Shown here: positions 4,159 to 5,900 of the stretch, in pieces
Layout: each line of letters starts with the position of its first letter
How positions within the stretch are numbered: the stretch's first letter is position 1
DNA from: Chloroflexota bacterium
GTDB taxonomy: Bacteria > Chloroflexota > Anaerolineae > Anaerolineales > Villigracilaceae
Assembly (NCBI GenBank): GCA_016875755.1
Contig: VGOX01000157.1
Location: 1-5,900, forward strand
DNA: 5,900 nt
Direction: 5' to 3'
Notes under the pieces: generated by a model
Told to the model about the DNA's origin: nothing
The model's input: only the letters and a program-made list of their open reading frames with translations
Database searches by the model: none
Position numbers and translations under genes: made by a program

Positions 4159-5900
4159 CTAATCACCCGCCACGGGAAGTTCGAGGTCGATCTTGCGCGC
4201 AGGCGATTTCACTTCGGGACACTTCCAGCCTTCGCCGGGGTTGTCGCGGCGCAGGTTGGCAAAGGTCGGCAGGATGCCGCACGCGAAGCAGTTCAAACGG
4301 CAATCCACGCGGATCTGCCCTTCGAGCGACATGCGGAAATCCTGGAAGAGGAAGTTCTTACGCACCGCGGCGGTGATGTGCTCCCACGGGAAGATTTCAT
4401 CCGTGCGGCGCTGGCGGTACGTGTAGAAGGAATGGTCAAGACCATGCTCGGCGAAGGCTTCCATCCATGCTTCGAAATTGCGGCCCTCTTCCCATGCATC
4501 GAAGCGCGTACCTTTTTGCCACGCGGAGTAGATCACATCCGCCATGCGGCGGTCACCGCGTGAGAGCCACGCTTCCACCAATGTGTCGTCGGGTTTGGTC
4601 CAACTCAGTTTGATGCTCTTGTCTTTCAACAACATGCGTTTGAGCAAGGCTTGTTTTTCAAGCACGCTGTCTCGCGTATCGCACGAAACCCATTGGAAGG
4701 GAGTTTGCGGTTTTGGCACAAAGGTGCTCACACCCGCATGTAATTTCACTTTGTAGCCCGCCACTTTGCGTCCCTCGGCAAGCACACGCTTGCATAGGTT
4801 GGCGATCGCTTCCACATCTTCCAGCGTTTCACTGGGATGCCCGATCATGAAATACAGCTTGATGGTCGTCCAGCCGCGTGAGTAAATTTCACGCGTGGTG
4901 TTAAGGATATCTTCGTCGGGAATATATTTGTTTATGATCTTGCGCATCCGCTCGCTGGCGGCTTCGGGCGCGAGGGTGAACCCGCCTGTGCGCCGCTGCT
5001 TCAACTTCTCCATCAACTCCACAGAGACAGATTCAATGCGCAGGGAAGGCAGTGACACAGCCAACTTGCGTCCTTCAAAACGCTCGCTGACGGCGTCCAC
5101 TAATTCTTTGATATAGGAATAATCAGAGGAGGAAAGCGACAACAGCGCCAGTTCCTCAAACCCCGTAGCACGGATGGCGGCATCGGCGGCTTCGACAACT
5201 TCAGCAACGCTTCTTTCCCGTACGGGACGCGTGATCATACCCGCCTGACAGAATCTACAACCGCGGGTGCATCCACGCATGATTTCCACCGAGACGCGGT
5301 TGTGAACCACTTCGATATTCGGCACAATGAATTTGAGCGGCGGCGGCGGAAGTTTGGCGACAATGCGCTTGTTGACCACCTTTGGCGCTTCAGGGATGGT
5401 CGGTTCGACATTGGCAACCGTGCCATCTTCCATATAGGTGGCTTCGTAGAAACACGGCACATATACGCCGTTGAGTTTCGCCAATTCACGCAAAATGTCA
5501 TTGCGAGACGCCGTAGGCTGCGAAGCAATCTCCCCGTTATTGTCGGGATTGCTTCGCTTCGCTCGCAATGACGATATCACATCTACGATCTCGTGAATGA
5601 CTTCCTCACCTTCGCCGATCACAAACGCGTCAATGAACGCGTGCATCGGTTCGGGGTTGGTGGCGGCATGTCCGCCCGCGATGATGATGGGATGCGTCTC
5701 ATCCCGTTCCGCCGAACGGACGGGAATGCCTGCAAGGTCGAGTACATTCAGGGCGTTGGTGTAAAGGGTCTCATACGGTAGGGAAAAGCCGATGAGGTCG
5801 AAGCAAGCCAGAGGTTGTTTTGATTCGAGCGCGTAGAGCGGAATCCCATGCTCGCGCATCTGTGCTTCCATATCCAGCCATGGGGAATAGGCACGCTCGG
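4159..5900 (-). CDS. Radical SAM protein, TIGR03960 type (N-terminus outside window)
   Basis: 579 complete codons are visible; the frame stays open to the window edge with ERAYSPWLD before the first internal Met, so the true start lies beyond. Visible residues about 1-105 form the N-terminal Rossmann/B12-binding-like part (IIAGGHAATNPEPM, then FVIGEGEEVI). The radical SAM core follows with EIMRGCTRGCRFCQAG: the three Cys of C-x3-C-x2-C (codons at 5271-5248) bind the 4Fe-4S cluster that cleaves S-adenosylmethionine. Later core motifs include LSLSSSDYS, GFTLAPEAASERMR and STFVPKPQTPFQW. Near the C-terminus a second C-x3-C-x2-C (CRLNCFAC, 4302-4279) may bind another metal or cluster. The family is widespread and paired with DUF2344, found two genes downstream; its substrate is unknown. 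Oddity: about 26 residues (SSLRAKRSNP... to ...ASRND) between the N-terminal domain and the core are encoded by an inserted palindromic repeat. The frame is kept, so the gene appears functional. Confidence 0.9.
   Translation of the reverse strand, partial: ERAYSPWLDMEAQMREHGIPLYALESKQPLACFDLIGFSLPYETLYTNALNVLDLAGIPVRSAERDETHPIIIAGGHAATNPEPMHAFIDAFVIGEGEEVIHEIVDVISSLRAKRSNPDNNGEIASQPTASRNDILRELAKLNGVYVPCFYEATYMEDGTVANVEPTIPEAPKVVNKRIVAKLPPPPLKFIVPNIEVVHNRVSVEIMRGCTRGCRFCQAGMITRPVRERSVAEVVEAADAAIRATGFEELALLSLSSSDYSYIKELVDAVSERFEGRKLAVSLPSLRIESVSVELMEKLKQRRTGGFTLAPEAASERMRKIINKYIPDEDILNTTREIYSRGWTTIKLYFMIGHPSETLEDVEAIANLCKRVLAEGRKVAGYKVKLHAGVSTFVPKPQTPFQWVSCDTRDSVLEKQALLKRMLLKDKSIKLSWTKPDDTLVEAWLSRGDRRMADVIYSAWQKGTRFDAWEEGRNFEAWMEAFAEHGLDHSFYTYRQRRTDEIFPWEHITAAVRKNFLFQDFRMSLEGQIRVDCRLNCFACGILPTFANLRRDNPGEGWKCPEVKSPARKIDLELPVAGD
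5497..5572. repeat. REP/MITE-like palindromic repeat inside the radical SAM gene
   Basis: About 76 bases bounded by a perfect 11-bp inverted repeat, GTCATTGCGAG (5497-5507) and CTCGCAATGAC (5562-5572). Inside it a second perfect 11-bp pair, GCGAAGCAATC (5520-5530) and GATTGCTTCGC (5547-5557), encloses a 16-base loop. The arms are joined by unequal spacers of 12 and 4 bases. The GTCATTGCGAGCGAAGCGAAG type of sequence is a widespread interspersed repeat in several bacterial phyla, and its translation SLRAKRSNP is a familiar artefact in annotations. Here it is translated in frame on the minus strand without a stop. Only this one copy lies in the window. Confidence 0.85.

Noticed and set aside
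5497..5572. CRISPR repeat
   Set aside because: There is a single palindromic unit without regularly spaced copies or spacers, and no cas gene nearby.

Overview
The window reads as bacterial chromosome of about middling GC, most likely from a Chloroflexota of the Anaerolineae type. That assignment is an inference. It rests on the mix of gene families: a radical SAM/DUF2344 pair, a PrsW-like membrane protease, Thr/Pro-linker lipoproteins with SH3 and FecR domains, an 'SLRAKRSNP'-type palindromic repeat, and a transposase start I associate with that phylum. Every gene I can support lies on the minus strand, so transcription runs from high to low coordinates. I found no credible plus-strand gene.

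In order of transcription: (1) 5900-4159, a radical SAM protein of the TIGR03960 type whose N-terminus lies outside the window. It carries a palindromic repeat (5497-5572) inserted in frame in its coding sequence. (2) A strong hairpin (4124-4158), shaped like a terminator for the opposite strand, at the start of a DinB-like four-helix-bundle gene (4116-3592). (3) The DinB stop codon abuts the start of a DUF2344 'radical SAM-linked' gene (3591-2956), which ends at a 12-bp-stem terminator. (4) A PrsW-family membrane protease gene (2895-1930) whose ribosome binding site follows that terminator almost directly and which ends in its own terminator. (5) tRNA-Arg(CCG) (1845-1774), again with its own terminator. 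(6) A two-gene lipoprotein unit: a tandem SH3-domain lipoprotein (1679-618, GTG start), then a FecR-domain lipoprotein (580-140). (7) At the left edge, the end of an apparent insertion sequence, with the first 32 codons of its transposase (98-1). It appears to have cut off the C-terminal part of the FecR protein.

Functionally, genes 1-3 look like one transcription unit built on the conserved but biochemically uncharacterised radical SAM/DUF2344 partnership, with a DinB-fold protein inserted between the two. Genes in 6 encode predicted exported, membrane-anchored proteins that probably act at the cell surface. There is no 300-base stretch without a gene. The intergenic gaps are short and mostly filled by terminators and promoter-like sequence. 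I see no evidence for a wholly new multi-gene system. The most informative oddities are the in-frame repeat, the insertion-truncated lipoprotein, and the hairpin overlapping the DinB start.
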